Assembly: GCA_016212965.1 (NCBI GenBank)
Contig: JACRDA010000127.1
Span: 1-44,154, forward strand
DNA from: Myxococcales bacterium
GTDB taxonomy: Bacteria > Myxococcota_A > Polyangia > Polyangiales > Polyangiaceae
Length of the DNA stretch: 44,154 bases
Direction: 5' to 3'
Part shown: in pieces, positions 34,808 to 43,259 of the stretch
Layout of the letters: the number at the start of each line of letters is the position of its first letter
Numbering within the stretch: position 1 is the first letter of the stretch
Program-made: the position numbers and the translations under genes
The notes under the pieces: generated by a model
The model's database searches: none
Seen by the model: only the letters and a program-made list of their open reading frames with translations
Told to the model about the DNA's origin: nothing

Positions 34808-36172
34808 TCAGCGCGCACCGAGGAAGATCCCGACACCGACCGCCACGGCCGCGAGCAAGACGGCGACGACGAGCCACAGCCGCTGCTCGGTGTGGCGCTC
34901 CCGGAGCCCGCCCTGCTCGTCGGGCCGGCTCAGCGACTGGTCGTCCTCCGCGGCCTGCTCCCAGCCGTCCTCGCGCGCCGGGGTGGCGGGCGGCGGCGAG
35001 CTGTCGTTGGGCAGTGATTCCCGCACCACCACGCGCACGGCGGCGCCGCGCGCCCGGGCGAGTGCCTCGTCCTTCTCGGAGCGCAGGGTCGTGCCGACGT
35101 CGCCGCTCGACAGCGCCTGCGTCTCCGAGCTCGAGAGGCTCGCGGCGGGGTCGTCGCTCGGCGGCAAGCCGCTCGAGATGCGGTGCGGGTCGGGCGCGGT
35201 CGGGGGCGGCGGCTCGCTCGCCGCGCCGAGCGCGGCGAGCGCCCCGCGGAGCTCCTCGGCGCTCGCGTAGCGGTCCTCGCGCCGCTTGGACAGGCCGCGC
35301 ATGATCAGCGCCTCGAGCTCGGGCCCGATCACGCGCTCGGGAGCGGCCGCCCGCGGCGACGGCACGGGCTGGTTCACGTGCGCGGCCATGGTGGTGAGCG
35401 CGCCGGGCGTGTCGTAGGGCGGGCGGCCGACCACCATCTCGTAGAGGATGGCCGAGAGCGCGTAGAGGTCGGCGCGGCCGTCGAGCTCCTCGCCCGCCAC
35501 CTGCTCCGGGGACATGTAGTCGGGCGTGCCGAAGATCATGTCCTGCTCGGTGAGCGCGGTGGCGCCTCCCTCGCCCTGCAGCACCTTGGCGAGGCCGAAA
35601 TCGGCGACGCGCACGAGCAGGCCATGACGGAACGTCGGCGGCGCGGAGTCGAGCGTCGGGTCGGCCGCGGCGCCGAGGTCCCCCGGGGCGAGCGTGGTGC
35701 GCCAGTCGTCGAGCCCCTCGACGAGCACGTTGCCCGGCTTGAGGTCGCGGTGGATGACCCCGGCGGCGTGGATGCGGCCGAGCGCGGCGCAGATCTGGGA
35801 CGCGATGGCGAGCGCCTCCTCGATGGCGACGGGACCCCGGTGGCGCAGGTAGTCCTCGAGCGACGGACCGTCGACGTACTCGAGCACGATGATGCAGAGC
35901 TCATGCTCCTCGACGAAGTCGAGCAGCTTCACGATGTGCGGTCCCTCGACGCGCGACAGGATGCGCGCCTCGCGGTGGAAGCGCTTGAGCACCTGCCGGT
36001 CGCCGAGCAGGCGCGGGTGGATGAGCTTGGCCGCGACGCGCTCGCCGGTGAGCGGCCCGGAGCGCACCCACGCCTCGTGGATCGTGCCGGTCATGCCCGT
36101 ACCGACCACGGGCCCGAGTTCGTAGCGCCCCGCCACGAGCGTGCCGCGCCCGAGCGCCGCCGCGGCGGGCAT
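34808..36172 (-). CDS. Ser/Thr protein kinase with C-terminal membrane anchor
   Basis: 454 residues. The kinase domain (about 17-280) has G-loop VGTGMTGT, K49 in AAKLI, E69, HRDLKPGN (141-148), DFG 191-193 and SPE. A 30-residue insertion (EGLDDWRTTLAPGDLGAA..., about 152-185) between the catalytic loop and DFG is unusual. A disordered Ser/Pro-rich linker follows, and a single transmembrane helix (WLVVAVLLAAVAVGVGIFLG) ends only two residues before the stop. The kinase therefore has no extracellular sensor of its own. Its start ATG 36172-36170 shares one base with the TGA of the LysM gene upstream, so the two are co-translated and likely partners. Confidence 0.88.
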   Translation of the reverse strand: MPAAAALGRGTLVAGRYELGPVVGTGMTGTIHEAWVRSGPLTGERVAAKLIHPRLLGDRQVLKRFHREARILSRVEGPHIVKLLDFVEEHELCIIVLEYVDGPSLEDYLRHRGPVAIEEALAIASQICAALGRIHAAGVIHRDLKPGNVLVEGLDDWRTTLAPGDLGAAADPTLDSAPPTFRHGLLVRVADFGLAKVLQGEGGATALTEQDMIFGTPDYMSPEQVAGEELDGRADLYALSAILYEMVVGRPPYDTPGALTTMAAHVNQPVPSPRAAAPERVIGPELEALIMRGLSKRREDRYASAEELRGALAALGAASEPPPPTAPDPHRISSGLPPSDDPAASLSSSETQALSSGDVGTTLRSEKDEALARARGAAVRVVVRESLPNDSSPPPATPAREDGWEQAAEDDQSLSRPDEQGGLRERHTEQRLWLVVAVLLAAVAVGVGIFLGAR

Positions 36173-37197
36173 CACGGCCGCCCCCTCGGCCCGGGCGCCG
36201 CGCGCGGCGCGACCGACGCGGCCCCCGGCGCGCTCCCCGCTCCGGGCGCGTCCGCGCCGGCGGCGGAGCTCGGAGCCGGTACCGCGGGCGGCATGCCGGC
36301 CGGACCCACGCACACCTCGACGATCTTGGGGCTCACGAGCACCGGGTCGAGCGTCGCACCCGGGTCCACTCGCCGCCACTCGGAGCAGGCCGTCGCGGCG
36401 AGCCCCGGCGCACCGAGCGCGACGTACGCCTCGGTGAGCGCACGGTGCACGGCTGCGAGCTGCGGCACGGCGAGGCCGCTCGCGGCGAGGAGCCCCGCGC
36501 CCCGTCCCACCGCCTCGACGTAGCGCCCGTGCCGCACGTCCGACACGAGCTCGGGGATCTCGGCGTCCGCGCGCGCCTGCAGGGCACGCGCCGCGCCACC
36601 CGCCTGCGAGCGCACGAGGCCGAGGGCGGTCGCCGCCTCGGCCTTGCCGCTCGCAGTGAGCGGCAGATCGACGAGCGGGATGAGGAGCACGTCGCCGTGG
36701 TGCAGCCGGCCGTCCTTGAGCCCGTTGTACACGGCGACCATCCAGGCCCGATCGCGGCGGCCGAGGAAGCGGTACGCGAGCGAGTCGGGCGTGTCCCCCA
36801 CGCTCACGACGTAGCGCAGGTTGTACGGCACCACGATCTCGCTCGCCGCGGCGGGCGGTAGCCACGGCTCCGCGCCGTTCACCTGCGCGAGCAGGATGCC
36901 GCGCTCCCCGGCGCCGAGGAGCTCGGCCGCGATCGAGTGCCACGTCTCGCCGGGCGCGGCCTGGTGGTAGCTGACCGCCGGGATCTCGAGCAGCATGCCC
37001 GGCACGAGCGCACCGCTGCCCGAGCCCTCGAGCCGGTTGGCGGCCACGATCACGCGCTCGGCCTCGACGGCCCCGTACACGCGCTCGGCGATGCTCGCCG
37101 CGGTCTCGCCCGTCCTCACGACGTGCGGAAACGCACCCGCGGGCGCTGCGAGGGCGCACGTGAGGACGCAGGTGAGGGTGAGGGCGGGGGCGCGCAC
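36172..37197 (-). CDS. Secreted LysM-repeat protein
   Basis: 341 residues from GTG 37197. The signal peptide is LTLTCVLTCALAAPAGA-like, with probable cleavage near residue 22. Three LysM-like units follow: HVVRTGETAASIAERVYG, YHQAAPGETWHSIAAELLG and YVVSVGDTPDSLAYRFLG, each closing in a P-rich or I-P strand. LysM modules bind N-acetylglucosamine polymers such as peptidoglycan. The second half is helical with a possible TPR-like stretch, then an Ala/Pro-rich tail. Its stop overlaps the kinase start by one base, so the pair is probably one functional unit sensing the cell wall. TAAGCT lies 11 bases before the start. Confidence 0.82.
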   Translation of the reverse strand: MRAPALTLTCVLTCALAAPAGAFPHVVRTGETAASIAERVYGAVEAERVIVAANRLEGSGSGALVPGMLLEIPAVSYHQAAPGETWHSIAAELLGAGERGILLAQVNGAEPWLPPAAASEIVVPYNLRYVVSVGDTPDSLAYRFLGRRDRAWMVAVYNGLKDGRLHHGDVLLIPLVDLPLTASGKAEAATALGLVRSQAGGAARALQARADAEIPELVSDVRHGRYVEAVGRGAGLLAASGLAVPQLAAVHRALTEAYVALGAPGLAATACSEWRRVDPGATLDPVLVSPKIVEVCVGPAGMPPAVPAPSSAAGADAPGAGSAPGAASVAPRAAPGPRGRP

Positions 37198-37208
37198 GGC
37201 GGGAGCGA

Positions 37209-37214
37209 AGCTTA
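37209..37214 (-). promoter_or_regulatory. -10-like TAAGCT of the LysM-kinase operon
   Basis: CGGGTAAGCT on the minus strand, 11 bases before GTG 37197. It would give a near-leaderless mRNA. The 175-base divergent region to 37373 shows no other clear element except a TAATAC near 37356 for the plus-strand gene. Confidence 0.35.
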
Positions 37215-37372
37215 CCCGAACTGCGGCGAGGCCGCGCCACGGCCGTCCGCAGGCGCGTCGATGGCGCGCTGCGCCATGACCCCTCCACCGGCGCCCGACC
37301 GACCGTCACGCTCGCGTCATTCGCTCTGCCGGGCGTTGCGCGCATGGAGCGGACGTAATACGGGAGCAGCGG

Positions 37373-39058
37373 ATGCCAGACGTCGACGTCGTGATCATCG
37401 GCTCGGGGGCAGGCGGCCTGACCGCCGCCGTCGCGCTCGCGCAGGCCGGCCAGAAGGTCCTGGTGCTCGAGCAACACTACCTGCCCGGCGGCTGGTGCCA
37501 CTCCTTCACGCTCGGCGGCTACCGCTTCAGCCCCGGCGTCCACTACGTGGGCGAGCTCGGTCCGGGCGAGCGCATGAACGGCATCTACCAGGGCCTCGGG
37601 CTCGGCGACGACCTCGAGTTCTGCGAGCTCAATCCCGACGGCATCGACCACGTGCTCTACGGGTCGCCCGGCGGGACCGCGCTCGATCGCTTCGACATCC
37701 CGAAAGGCAAGGAGCTCTTCGGCGAGCGACTCGCGCGCCGCTTTCCCGCCGACGCCGACGGCATCCGGCGCTTTCTCGACCAGGTGACGCGCATCTCGTC
37801 CGACCTCGCGTGGTTCGCGGAGCTGAAGCACCCGCTCGAGCTCGTCAAGCTGCCGTGGGGCGCACCCACCCTGGCGCGCTGGTTCCTGCGCACGACGCGC
37901 GCCATGCTGGCGCACCACGTGCGGGATCCGCGCGCGCGCACCATCCTGGCGGCGCAGGCCGGCGACTACGGTCTGCCCCCGAGCAAGGCTCCGGCGGTGA
38001 TGCACGCGGCCGTCGCCTCGCACTACCTCGACGGCGGCTACTACCCGCGCGGCGGCGGCGCCGCGATCCCGCGCGCGCTCATCCGCGCGCTGCGGCGCGC
38101 CGGCGGCGACATCCGCGTGCGCGCACCGGTGGCGCGCATCCTGGTCGAGCAGGGTCCGCGCGGGCGCCGCGCCATCGGCGTGCGCCTCGCCGACGGCGAG
38201 GAGATCCGCGCGCGCATCGTCCTGTCCAACGCCGACCCGGAGGTGACCTACGGCAAGCTCGTCGGCACCGAGCACCTGTCGCGCGGGCTGCGGCTGCGGC
38301 TCGCACGGACCCGTTGGAGCGTGTCGGCCGTGAGCCTCTTTCTCGCGGTCGAGATGGACCCCCGGTCCGAGGGCCTCGACTCGGGCAACTACTGGCTCTA
38401 CCCGGAGGGCGACGTCGAGTCGGTGTATCGCGCCGCGCTGCCCGACTGGACGAAGGACGTCGGCCCGGTGCCCGGGCTCTTCCTGACCGTGCCCACGCTC
38501 AAGGACCCGAGCAAGGCGCGCCCCGCCGGCGTGCACACGATGGAGGCCTTCACCTTCGTCGACTACGAGGCCTTCGCGCACTGGGAGCGGACGCAGCACG
38601 GCGACCGGCCCGAGGCCTACGCGGTGCTGAAGCGCGCCCTCACCGACCGCATGCTCGCCGCCGCGGAGCGCATCGTGCCGGGCCTGCGGCGCCGCGTCGT
38701 GTTCTCGGAGCTCGGCACGCCGCTCACCAACTGGCACTACGTGACGGCGACGCGCGGCAACCTCTACGGCATCAACAAGACCCTCGGCCAGGTGGGCCCG
38801 CTGTCGTACCAGGTCAAGAGCGAGATTCCGGGCCTGTGGCTGTGCGGCGCGAGCACCGTCGGCCACGGCATCATGGGGGCGACCTACTCCGGCCTCGTCG
38901 CGGCCAAGAACATCCTCGGCTGCAGCCTGCCAGATCTCCTCCGCCACGGCGGGCCCCCCGTCACGGTGCGGCAGGCCGAGCAGCCCGAGACCTGGCTCGA
39001 CCGCGCGCGCACCCGACCCGAGCCACGCCGCGTGGCGCGAGTCGCGTCCGCGGAGTAG
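37373..39058 (+). CDS. Phytoene-desaturase-like FAD oxidoreductase (RetSat/CrtISO type)
   Basis: 561 residues. The N-terminal dinucleotide-binding motif VVIIGSGAGGLTAAVALAQAG lies at residues 6-26. It is followed by VLVLEQHYLPGGWCHSF and the FSPGVHYVG segment typical of retinol saturase and carotenoid isomerase relatives. The C-terminal FAD motif reads LWLCGASTVGHGIMGATYSGLVAAKNI. These enzymes saturate, desaturate or isomerise polyene lipids. No other carotenoid gene (CrtB, CrtE) is in view, so a polyunsaturated lipid substrate is equally likely. GGGAG precedes ATG 37373. The thioesterase gene follows after 28 bases and may be co-transcribed. Confidence 0.85.
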   Translation: MPDVDVVIIGSGAGGLTAAVALAQAGQKVLVLEQHYLPGGWCHSFTLGGYRFSPGVHYVGELGPGERMNGIYQGLGLGDDLEFCELNPDGIDHVLYGSPGGTALDRFDIPKGKELFGERLARRFPADADGIRRFLDQVTRISSDLAWFAELKHPLELVKLPWGAPTLARWFLRTTRAMLAHHVRDPRARTILAAQAGDYGLPPSKAPAVMHAAVASHYLDGGYYPRGGGAAIPRALIRALRRAGGDIRVRAPVARILVEQGPRGRRAIGVRLADGEEIRARIVLSNADPEVTYGKLVGTEHLSRGLRLRLARTRWSVSAVSLFLAVEMDPRSEGLDSGNYWLYPEGDVESVYRAALPDWTKDVGPVPGLFLTVPTLKDPSKARPAGVHTMEAFTFVDYEAFAHWERTQHGDRPEAYAVLKRALTDRMLAAAERIVPGLRRRVVFSELGTPLTNWHYVTATRGNLYGINKTLGQVGPLSYQVKSEIPGLWLCGASTVGHGIMGATYSGLVAAKNILGCSLPDLLRHGGPPVTVRQAEQPETWLDRARTRPEPRRVARVASAE

Positions 39059-39086
39059 CGCGCCCGCGCCCGGCCGAGGCTCCTCC

Positions 39087-39608
39087 GTGCCGCCCGAACC
39101 GCCCGCGTCGAGCCCCCGTCGCCAGCCCGGCTCGGCCCTGTGCTTCGTGTGCGGCACCGAGAACCCGCACGGCCTCGGCGTCACCTTCTACGACGACGGC
39201 GCGAAGGTCTGGAGCGAGCTCACGCCGGCCGAGCACCACCAGGGCTGGCCGGGCGTCCTGCACGGCGGCATCGTCTCGGCGCTCCTCGACGAGACCATCG
39301 GCCGGGTCGCGTTCCTCCACGACCGCTGGGTCCAGACCGCGCGCCTCGCGCTGCGCTTCGTGCGCCCGGCGCCGATCGGCGTCACGCTGCGCGCCGAAGG
39401 CCGCCTGACGCGCGACCAGCGCAGGTTGATGCACATGCAGGGCGTGCTCGTCGTCGCCGGCACCGGCACCGTGCTCAGCGAGGCGACCGGCACCTTCGTG
39501 CCCCTGCCCGACGCTGCGCGCGACAGCCTCGCGCGCCAGCTCGGCGGCGACTTCGCGGCGTGGGAGCAGTGGCTGTCGGAGAACCGGGCCCGCGCCCGCT
39601 CCCGCTAG
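39087..39608 (+). CDS. Hotdog-fold thioesterase (PaaI-like)
   Basis: 173 residues with a single hotdog domain. The core motif is HGGIVSALLDETIGRVAF near 60-78, with the Gly-rich helix and the acidic residue used in PaaI-type catalysis. FVRPAPIGVTLRAEG and GTGTVLSEATGTFVPLP follow in family order. An N-terminal CFVCGTENPHGLG segment (Cys19, Cys22 region) is also common in this branch. It hydrolyses acyl-CoA-type thioesters. The GTG 39087 start is inferred from spacing, with no clear Shine-Dalgarno. Its stop overlaps the stop of the convergent MBOAT gene in the palindrome CTAG. Confidence 0.85.
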   Translation: MPPEPPASSPRRQPGSALCFVCGTENPHGLGVTFYDDGAKVWSELTPAEHHQGWPGVLHGGIVSALLDETIGRVAFLHDRWVQTARLALRFVRPAPIGVTLRAEGRLTRDQRRLMHMQGVLVVAGTGTVLSEATGTFVPLPDAARDSLARQLGGDFAAWEQWLSENRARARSR

Positions 39609-41053
39609 AACTGGAAGTAGATGAACGGCTGGATGTTCGTGCCCTGCACCTGCACCACGCACTGCAGGAGCGCCACGAACACGAGCGCCTTGACGGGCAG
39701 CGGCACGCGCACGAAGTAGCCCTGCAGGCGCGTGGCGACCGAGGTCGGGAGCGCGCTCGCGACGAAGCCGAGCGCGAGCGCCGCGACCACCCAGTGCCGC
39801 ACCTCGAGCATCGTGACGATGCGCGCCGGCTCCCACTCGACGGCCAGGCGCTCGAACACCTGGAAGGCGGTCGAGAAGTCCTTGGCGCGGAAGAACACCC
39901 ACAGGGCGGCCACGAAGTGCAGCGTCACGACCCAGCCGAGGACGCGGCGCCAGCGTGCGCCGCGAGCGGGCCAGCGCGTGTCCACGTACTTGTGCACGGC
40001 GAGGCCGACCCCGTGCAGCCCGCCCCAGACGACGAAGTTCCAGGAGGCGCCGTGCCAGAGCCCACCGAGCAGCATGGTGAGCATCAGGTTCACGTACTTG
40101 CGCACCGGGCCGGCGCGGTTGCCGCCGAGCGGGATGTAGAGGTAGTCGCGCAGCCAGCTCGACAGCGAGATGTGCCAGCGTCGCCAGAACTCGGTGATGC
40201 TCGTCGCGCCGTAGGGCGAGTCGAAGTTCTCGGAGATCTTGACCCCGAGGATGCGCGCCATCCCGAGCGCCATGTCGGAGTAGCCCGAGAAGTCGAAGTA
40301 GATCTGGATGGCGTAGGCGTAGATGCCGAGCAGCACCTCGGGGCCGGAGTAGGTCTCGGGCGCCGCGAACACGAGGTCCGAGTAGATGCCGACGTAGTCG
40401 GCGATGAGCGCCTTCTTCGCGACCCCCTGCACGATGCGGTAGAGCCCGGCCGCCACGTCGTCCGGCGCGGGCTCGCGAATGGGGTGGATCTGCGAGAAGA
40501 ACTCGGGCGCGCGGACGATGGGGCCGGCGACGATCTGCGGGAAGAACGACAGGAAGAGCGCGTACTCGAACAGGCTCTTCGTCGGCGGATAGAGGCGCCG
40601 GTAGACGTCGACCAGGTACGAGAGCGACTGGAAGATGTGGAACGAGATGCCGATCGGCAAGAAGATGTCGAGCGGGTCCACGTGCGCGCCAGTCAGCGCC
40701 GACACGTTGCGCAAGAAGAAGTTGGTGTACTTGAAGAACCCGAGCGCCGCGAGGTTGAGCACGACGCTCACGGTGAGCCACGCCTTGCGCCGCCCGGGAT
40801 CCTCCTGCCGGTGGACGCGCAGGGCGATCGCCCAGTCCGCCGCCGTCAGGGCGAGCAGCGTCAGCATGAAGACGCCGTTGCACTTGTAATAGTAGTAGAG
40901 CGAGAAGAGGAGCAGCCAGCCGAGACGGAGCGCGTTCCTCCCGCGCAGGAGCGCGAACACGATCATGAAGACCGTGAAGAGCAGGAAGAAGGTGCCCGTG
41001 TTGAACACGAGCGGGTTCTTCGGATCGTGGACGAAGAGCTCGAGGAAGCGCAT
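39605..41053 (-). CDS. MBOAT-family O-acyltransferase (AlgI-like)
   Basis: 482 residues, multi-pass membrane protein. The conserved region is FWRRWHISLSSWLRDYLYIPLGG (His near 291), followed by LLGGLWHGASW with the catalytic H334. Both are hallmarks of the AlgI/DltB/PatA group. Such proteins move acyl groups, usually acetyl, across the membrane for addition to surface polysaccharides. The SGNH-domain protein directly upstream (41078) is the usual partner that attaches the group to the polymer. No polymer synthase is in view, so the target is unknown. It overlaps the thioesterase gene by four bases at the stop codons. Confidence 0.9.
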   Translation of the reverse strand: MRFLELFVHDPKNPLVFNTGTFFLLFTVFMIVFALLRGRNALRLGWLLLFSLYYYYKCNGVFMLTLLALTAADWAIALRVHRQEDPGRRKAWLTVSVVLNLAALGFFKYTNFFLRNVSALTGAHVDPLDIFLPIGISFHIFQSLSYLVDVYRRLYPPTKSLFEYALFLSFFPQIVAGPIVRAPEFFSQIHPIREPAPDDVAAGLYRIVQGVAKKALIADYVGIYSDLVFAAPETYSGPEVLLGIYAYAIQIYFDFSGYSDMALGMARILGVKISENFDSPYGATSITEFWRRWHISLSSWLRDYLYIPLGGNRAGPVRKYVNLMLTMLLGGLWHGASWNFVVWGGLHGVGLAVHKYVDTRWPARGARWRRVLGWVVTLHFVAALWVFFRAKDFSTAFQVFERLAVEWEPARIVTMLEVRHWVVAALALGFVASALPTSVATRLQGYFVRVPLPVKALVFVALLQCVVQVQGTNIQPFIYFQF

Positions 41054-41077
41054 GGCAGCCCGCAGCGACGGAGGCGA

Positions 41078-42025
41078 TCAGTAGGGGGGCGGGTACACGC
41101 GCGCCGGGATCTTCGGTGCCGTGCGGGTGGGCGTTGCGAGCAGGATGGGGTAGGCGCTCTCGTCGCGCAGCCAGCCGAGGAAGGCCTCGGTCCACTTGAC
41201 CCCGCCCGCCGGTGTCGGATGGATCTTGTCCTCGATGCGGTCGAGCTCGAGCTCGGCCGACCGGAAGAAGCGCCCCTTGCCGAGCTCGCGCTCGAGCAGG
41301 GCGTTGATGCCGGTGTCCTCGCGCCAGTTCGGCGGACCGATCCACACGAACTTCCGCCGCCCGACCTTCTTCAAGATGGCGCGGACGAACTTGTCGCGCT
41401 CCTCGACCTTGCGCGTGGAGATCTCGGAGGAGCCGAGCACGGCGATGACCATCGTCGGCTTGAACTCGTTGATGAGCTGGTCGAGCTTGTGCTGCACGCC
41501 CCACGCCACGGTGGTCGAGGCGTACCAGACCGCGGGCAAGAGCTTGTGGCCGTTCTCGAGGCAGTAGTCGCCGAGGCGCGGCTGGATCGACTGCACCATC
41601 GAGTCGCCGAAGATGAGGATGCGCTGCGGCGCCTCGTCGACGACGCGCACGCCACCGGAGTCGACCGGCGCCGCCGCCGCCGGCACGGGCTCGGCCGGGT
41701 GCTCCGCGCCGTCGGCGACCCCTCCGCCCGCGCCGAGACCGGCGCCGCCGGCGCCCGTCTCCACGTCCGCCCCGAGCTCCTCGGCCGCGAGCTCGTCCGG
41801 CTCCGCCGCGCGCGCCACGCCGAAGTAGGTGGCGATCTCGGAGCGCGCGATGCGCGCCCCGAGCACGACGATGTCGCGCTGCGACAGCGCATAGGCGCCG
41901 AGCAGGAGCCACGCGAAGCCGAACACCAGGAGCAGCTGGACGTAGGGCGAGCGCCGGGAGGACGGAGGAGGCGAGGACACGGGTCGGGCGGCGATGGGCG
42001 GTTCTCTTAGCGCGCGGGCGCGCAT
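41078..42025 (-). CDS. Membrane-anchored SGNH/GDSL-like hydrolase or acetyltransferase
   Basis: 315 residues. One N-terminal transmembrane helix (LLLVFGFAWLLLGAYAL, about 31-47) anchors it, with a Gly/Ala linker (about 75-125). The SGNH domain starts ILIFGDSM with nucleophile S142. GSSEIS, PPNW and a DKIHPTPAGG segment carrying the Asp/His pair follow. SGNH proteins next to MBOAT genes (like AlgJ/AlgX or PatB) attach or remove acetyl groups on surface polymers; the MBOAT gene starts 25 bases downstream, so one operon is likely. The start at ATG 42025 is the simplest; a GTG at 41980 is an alternative. Confidence 0.82.
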   Translation of the reverse strand: MRARALREPPIAARPVSSPPPSSRRSPYVQLLLVFGFAWLLLGAYALSQRDIVVLGARIARSEIATYFGVARAAEPDELAAEELGADVETGAGGAGLGAGGGVADGAEHPAEPVPAAAAPVDSGGVRVVDEAPQRILIFGDSMVQSIQPRLGDYCLENGHKLLPAVWYASTTVAWGVQHKLDQLINEFKPTMVIAVLGSSEISTRKVEERDKFVRAILKKVGRRKFVWIGPPNWREDTGINALLERELGKGRFFRSAELELDRIEDKIHPTPAGGVKWTEAFLGWLRDESAYPILLATPTRTAPKIPARVYPPPY

Positions 42026-42150
42026 GTAGCCACTCCGGGCGGCGGGCCGCAAGAGGCGGTGCGGCCGCCCGGGGCGGGTGCCCGCGCCGAACGCCGCGCG
42101 GCCGCGGCACATTCCCGCCACCCCCACCCCCCTCGTGCTAGGAGGCCGCC

Positions 42151-42600
42151 GTGCGCGCCGTGGTGCAGCGGGTGAGTGCCGCGCGAGTCGAGGTCGCCGG
42201 CGAGACGGTCGGAGCGATCGAGCGTGGGCTCTGCGCCTTCGTGGGCGCCGGGCGCGACGACACGGCGGCGGACGTGACCTTCCTCGCGGACAAGCTCGCC
42301 ACGCTGCGCGTCTTCCCCGACGCGCAGGGCAAGATGAGCCTCGCCGTCGGCGACGTGGGGGGTGCCGTGCTCGTCGTGAGCCAGTTCACGCTCTACGGCG
42401 ACGTGCGCCGCGGACGCCGCCCGAGCTTCGACGCCGCGATGGCACCCGAGCCGGCGCGCGCCCTGTGCGACGCCGTCGTCGCGGCCCTGCGCGCCCGCGG
42501 GCTCACGGTTGCGACGGGGCGCTTCGCCGCGGACATGCGCGTCGTCGTCGACAACGACGGTCCGGTCACGATCCTCGTCGACTCGCGAAAGGCATTCTAG
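42151..42600 (+). CDS. dtd: D-aminoacyl-tRNA deacylase
   Basis: 149 residues, the normal length. The two signature motifs are present: SQFTLYGD near 77-84, and NDGPVTI near 134-140 (the Gly-Pro pair that excludes L-aminoacyl groups). It recycles D-aminoacyl-tRNAs and mischarged Gly-tRNA(Ala), protecting protein synthesis. It starts with GTG 42151 after a strong AGGAGG. It is divergent from the SGNH gene and lies 80 bases before the Fur-family gene, perhaps in the same transcript. Confidence 0.95.
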   Translation: MRAVVQRVSAARVEVAGETVGAIERGLCAFVGAGRDDTAADVTFLADKLATLRVFPDAQGKMSLAVGDVGGAVLVVSQFTLYGDVRRGRRPSFDAAMAPEPARALCDAVVAALRARGLTVATGRFAADMRVVVDNDGPVTILVDSRKAF

Positions 42601-42680
42601 CGCGGCCGAAGGTGTCCGGAACGAGCGAGCCCGACGCGAGCGCGTCTGGCGGTCGCGACGCCGCGGGGCTAGATCAGGGC

Positions 42681-43157
42681 ATGGCCCGCGCGCCCGCTGC
42701 CCGCTCCGCGACGCCGCTCGTCGAGGCGATCCGCGCCCGCGGGCTGCGTGCCACCGCGCCGCGCGTGGCGGTGCTCGAGCTCCTCGGCCGCGCGCGCACG
42801 CCACAGAGCCACGCGTCGATCGCCGAGGCGCTGCTCGGGTCGGGCTGGGACCGCGCGACCATCTACCGGAACCTCGTCGCGATGACCGAGGCCGGCCTGT
42901 TGCGCCGCGCCGACCTCGGCGACCACGTGTGGCGCTTCGAGCTGCGCCGCCCGGGCCCACGCGCCTCGGCGCACGCACACGACCGGCCCGAGCGTGCCGT
43001 GGAGCATCCCCATTTCCTGTGCGACAGCTGCGGCGAGGTCACCTGCCTCGCCGACAGCGCGGTCGAGATCCGCGCGGGCGCCGCGGTGCCCCGGGCCGTG
43101 CGGCGCAAGCGCGTGGCCATCCAGATCCAGGGCCGCTGCGACCGCTGCGCCCCGTGA
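42681..43157 (+). CDS. Fur-family transcriptional regulator
   Basis: 158 residues. A winged-helix DNA-binding domain (RGLRATAPRVAVLELL, then the recognition helix region DRATIYRNLVAMTEAGLL) is followed by a dimer domain. HPHFLCDSCGEVTCL carries the first Cys pair and CDRC the second, forming the structural zinc site. The H-x-H pattern used for sensing is partly changed, so iron, zinc or peroxide response (Fur, Zur, PerR) cannot be told apart by sequence. A ZIP-like transporter follows, which favours a zinc or other divalent-metal role (inference). CTAGAT near 42669 could be its -10. A palindrome lies between it and the transporter. Confidence 0.85.
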   Translation: MARAPAARSATPLVEAIRARGLRATAPRVAVLELLGRARTPQSHASIAEALLGSGWDRATIYRNLVAMTEAGLLRRADLGDHVWRFELRRPGPRASAHAHDRPERAVEHPHFLCDSCGEVTCLADSAVEIRAGAAVPRAVRRKRVAIQIQGRCDRCAP

Positions 43158-43202
43158 GCCCGGGTCTGGCCCTCGAGGCCGCTCCGCGGCTCGGACGCTA
43201 TC

Positions 43203-43215
43203 GCAACACGGTTGC
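43203..43215. promoter_or_regulatory. Palindrome GCAAC-acg-GTTGC, candidate operator
   Basis: A perfect 5-3-5 inverted repeat 46 bases after the Fur-family stop and 45 bases before the GTG of the ZIP-like gene. Position and symmetry suit a binding site for a dimeric regulator, such as the adjacent Fur-family protein. The sequence does not match a consensus I can name with confidence. Confidence 0.35.
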
Positions 43216-43259
43216 AGGAAGGGCTTGATCGCCTCGCTGGGCCGCGCGAGGCTCGGCCG

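Noticed and set aside
34808..39184. A single 1,458-codon open frame on the minus strand
   Set aside because: Only the part from 36172 down encodes a recognisable kinase. The rest runs antisense to the LysM and RetSat-like genes and has low-complexity Arg/Ala-rich translation typical of GC-rich shadow frames.
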